A stretch of 64,000 bases of DNA from Chromobotia macracanthus (taxonomy: Eukaryota; Chordata; Actinopteri; Cypriniformes; Botiidae), in NCBI GenBank assembly GCA_036877525.1, contig JAZGTH010000066.1, positions 213,501 to 277,500 of the forward strand, given 5' to 3'. A program made the position numbers and the translations under genes. Positions 62,379-64,000 of the stretch are shown in pieces (position 1 is the stretch's first letter; every line of letters starts with the position of its first letter). The notes beneath the pieces are model-generated. The model was given only the letters and a program-made list of their open reading frames with translations, was not told the DNA's origin and made no database searches.

Positions 62379-63225
62379 ATTCAATTCAATTCAGCTTTAT
62401 TTGTATAGCGCTTTTACAATGTGGCATTGTCTCAAAGCCGCTTTACAGGGAGGAAAAAGAAAAAACAAGGAAATAGACAATGATACAGTAACAACGGTAT
62501 GTCAATTATCAATCAATTATCAATAACTAAGTATCGAGTAAGATATTAACTATGGAGTATCAAATATCTATTATCTGCAGTCTCCCAGTGAGCACTCCAA
62601 CACCGCAACAGTGGCAAGGAACCCAAACTCCAATGATGAATGTGGAGAAAAGAAAAACCTTGGGAGAACCCAGGCTCACCGGGAGGGTCATTTTTCCTCT
62701 GACGCGTTACAGCTGCAAACAGTACTTTGGTGTAAGGGTTTATAGGTTTACAGCGTCACAGTCAGTATTCTAATTTAAAGTTTTATATATTCACGTCATA
62801 ATCAGTGCTAATATGATTTCAGTATTGATTTATAGTAATAACTACTTTTAATTTGGGTCTGGTGATTTCATATTCATTTTATGTTAGCCTGATGGCTGAC
62901 ATAATACAATCAGGGATGTTTTGGCTAGGATGCTGACGTTAAATGAGACTGAGAGCATCTATAACATCAAACTGCTGGTATAGACAGAATCATGTATTTT
63001 GCTAAAAATATGAGTATAGATTAACAGTTGCATTAATGTAATAGGGGATGGTGGCGGTTGATTTTTCACAGTTCCCATGGTGGTCACCCCCTCCTTGGTT
63101 AGGCTGTTGTGAGCGTTGTCTCACCAAACTGGACTTAAACTATTTCGCTCCGTTAAGTGAATGCTCGTCTGAAGAGAGAGGTCTTTAGTTTAGACTTGAA
63201 CTCTTTGAGTGTGTCTGAGACATCA
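62379..63225. repeat. Composite teleost dispersed repeat
   Basis: It begins 'attcaattcagctttattt', continues 'agcgcttttacaatgtggca', then has a block with 'aagaaaaaccttgggagaac' and later 'ctgaagagagaggtctttag' with 'tttagacttgaactctttga'. These blocks occur in this order in very abundant fish repeats as I remember them. The intron copy at 34530-34690 corresponds to the first block only. Confidence 0.6.
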
Positions 63226-63467
63226 CTCATCATTGAACATCACCCATAGACAACCTTAGTTTACATAGTTCCTTAGTCAGGAACTAGATATACTAGTGCA
63301 AAATTGCTGCATCCAAATTCAGAAGTTGCATCTTTTGAAGGCTGCATTCCTAACCGAATGCAACATGGCCTAAAATGTGTCTGTCTTTCTTTGGGCTGCG
63401 AAGCATAAAAGCAGTGACATTCATCTTGAAGTGTTAGAATCATCTGTGCTGTGTCCTGATGGATGCT

Positions 63468-63480
63468 GTTGCTAGGCAAC
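63468..63480. promoter_or_regulatory. Second RFX-type X-box
   Basis: GTTGC-TAG-GCAAC, an inverted repeat with a 3-bp spacer, 2.8 kb inside the presumed first intron of the unrecognised gene. Because 'gttgctagg' blocks also occur as dispersed repeats in the window, it could be chance or repeat-derived. Confidence 0.3.
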
Positions 63481-64000
63481 ACAGGAGTGGTGGGTGGGAT
63501 TGGCAGGTGATACAGCTACGGAAACCTGACTATGTTAGATTGCTAATAAGACTAATAAGCAAGAAATAGATCCAAATCTGAGATGTCGCAATGTTTCATT
63601 TATTTAATAAAATACAGAGATATTGTTTATTAAGATAATGTTGCTCCCTCAGTAACTCTAGAGCGCCTCTCACCACTCTGGAAATGACAATTTGGTTTCA
63701 GAAGTAAGTGTTTGGAAAGTACCTCACTGCACGTCTGTAGGGTTCAGAATTTTCATTATGAATTCACAGAATTGATCGTAGCTCTGTAGTTGGGGTATCG
63801 GAGAATTCCTGCTCTGTTAAATTTGTTTTATTAATGTCCTTGTTTCGGTGATGGGAACTGTTTGTTGTTTGAAACTGAAGGTCATGTCATGGAGTTTCTC
63901 TGGATTGCATCTGACATCTTCAGTAAAGCTTGTGAAATCTGATCTCAGTAACCTCTCTGTGTTCTAAACATAGAACTGTTTCTGTTGTTCTTCTGTTGTA

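Overview
The window is nuclear DNA from a bony fish, most likely a cyprinid. It is AT-rich, has GT-AG spliced genes, and is full of TG/CA and CT microsatellites. Several short dispersed sequences look like repeats I associate with cyprinid genomes: 'agttcaccc' MITE-like elements, a degenerate tRNA-derived SINE, a 'ctcaagggcacttcagt' SINE tail and an L2/CR1-type LINE remnant. The repeat assignments come from memory of such sequences, not from a search.

Two complete protein-coding genes are present. An integrin alpha subunit of the collagen-receptor class (itga11) lies on the + strand in 30 coding exons from 18052 to 36478. Its reading frame closes exactly across all 29 introns and gives 1185 residues. 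fem1b, the CUL2 ubiquitin-ligase substrate receptor, lies on the - strand in two coding exons (41522-41248 and 40729-39094, 636 residues). The genes converge tail to tail across about 2.6 kb, the same arrangement as ITGA11 and FEM1B on human 15q23. This supports calling the integrin itga11 rather than itga10.

Region by region: 1-17.9 kb has no recognised coding gene. It holds a 1.57 kb TG-rich tract (2290-3855), a possible untranslated first exon on the - strand (2163-2290, where human synteny would predict coro2b) and a 14-unit minisatellite (15132-15896). 18-36.5 kb is itga11, whose introns carry a perfect-arm hairpin element, a SINE and CT tracts. 39-41.5 kb is fem1b, with a CRE/ETS cluster upstream. 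41.6-60 kb is intergenic, with a LINE remnant (44.6-45.1 kb) and two 859-bp copies of one sequence that differ at three positions (46158-47016 and 48295-49153). 60.1-60.7 kb looks like the promoter and first exon of a + strand gene that runs off the window. An RFX-type X-box lies just upstream and another 2.8 kb downstream.

itga11 would act at the cell surface with beta1 integrin as a fibrillar-collagen receptor, and fem1b in the nucleus/cytosol as a degron reader. Their adjacency is conserved synteny, not a pathway link. I found no new enzyme system. The best candidate for something undescribed is the 859-bp duplicate, whose junctions look like a templated insertion.
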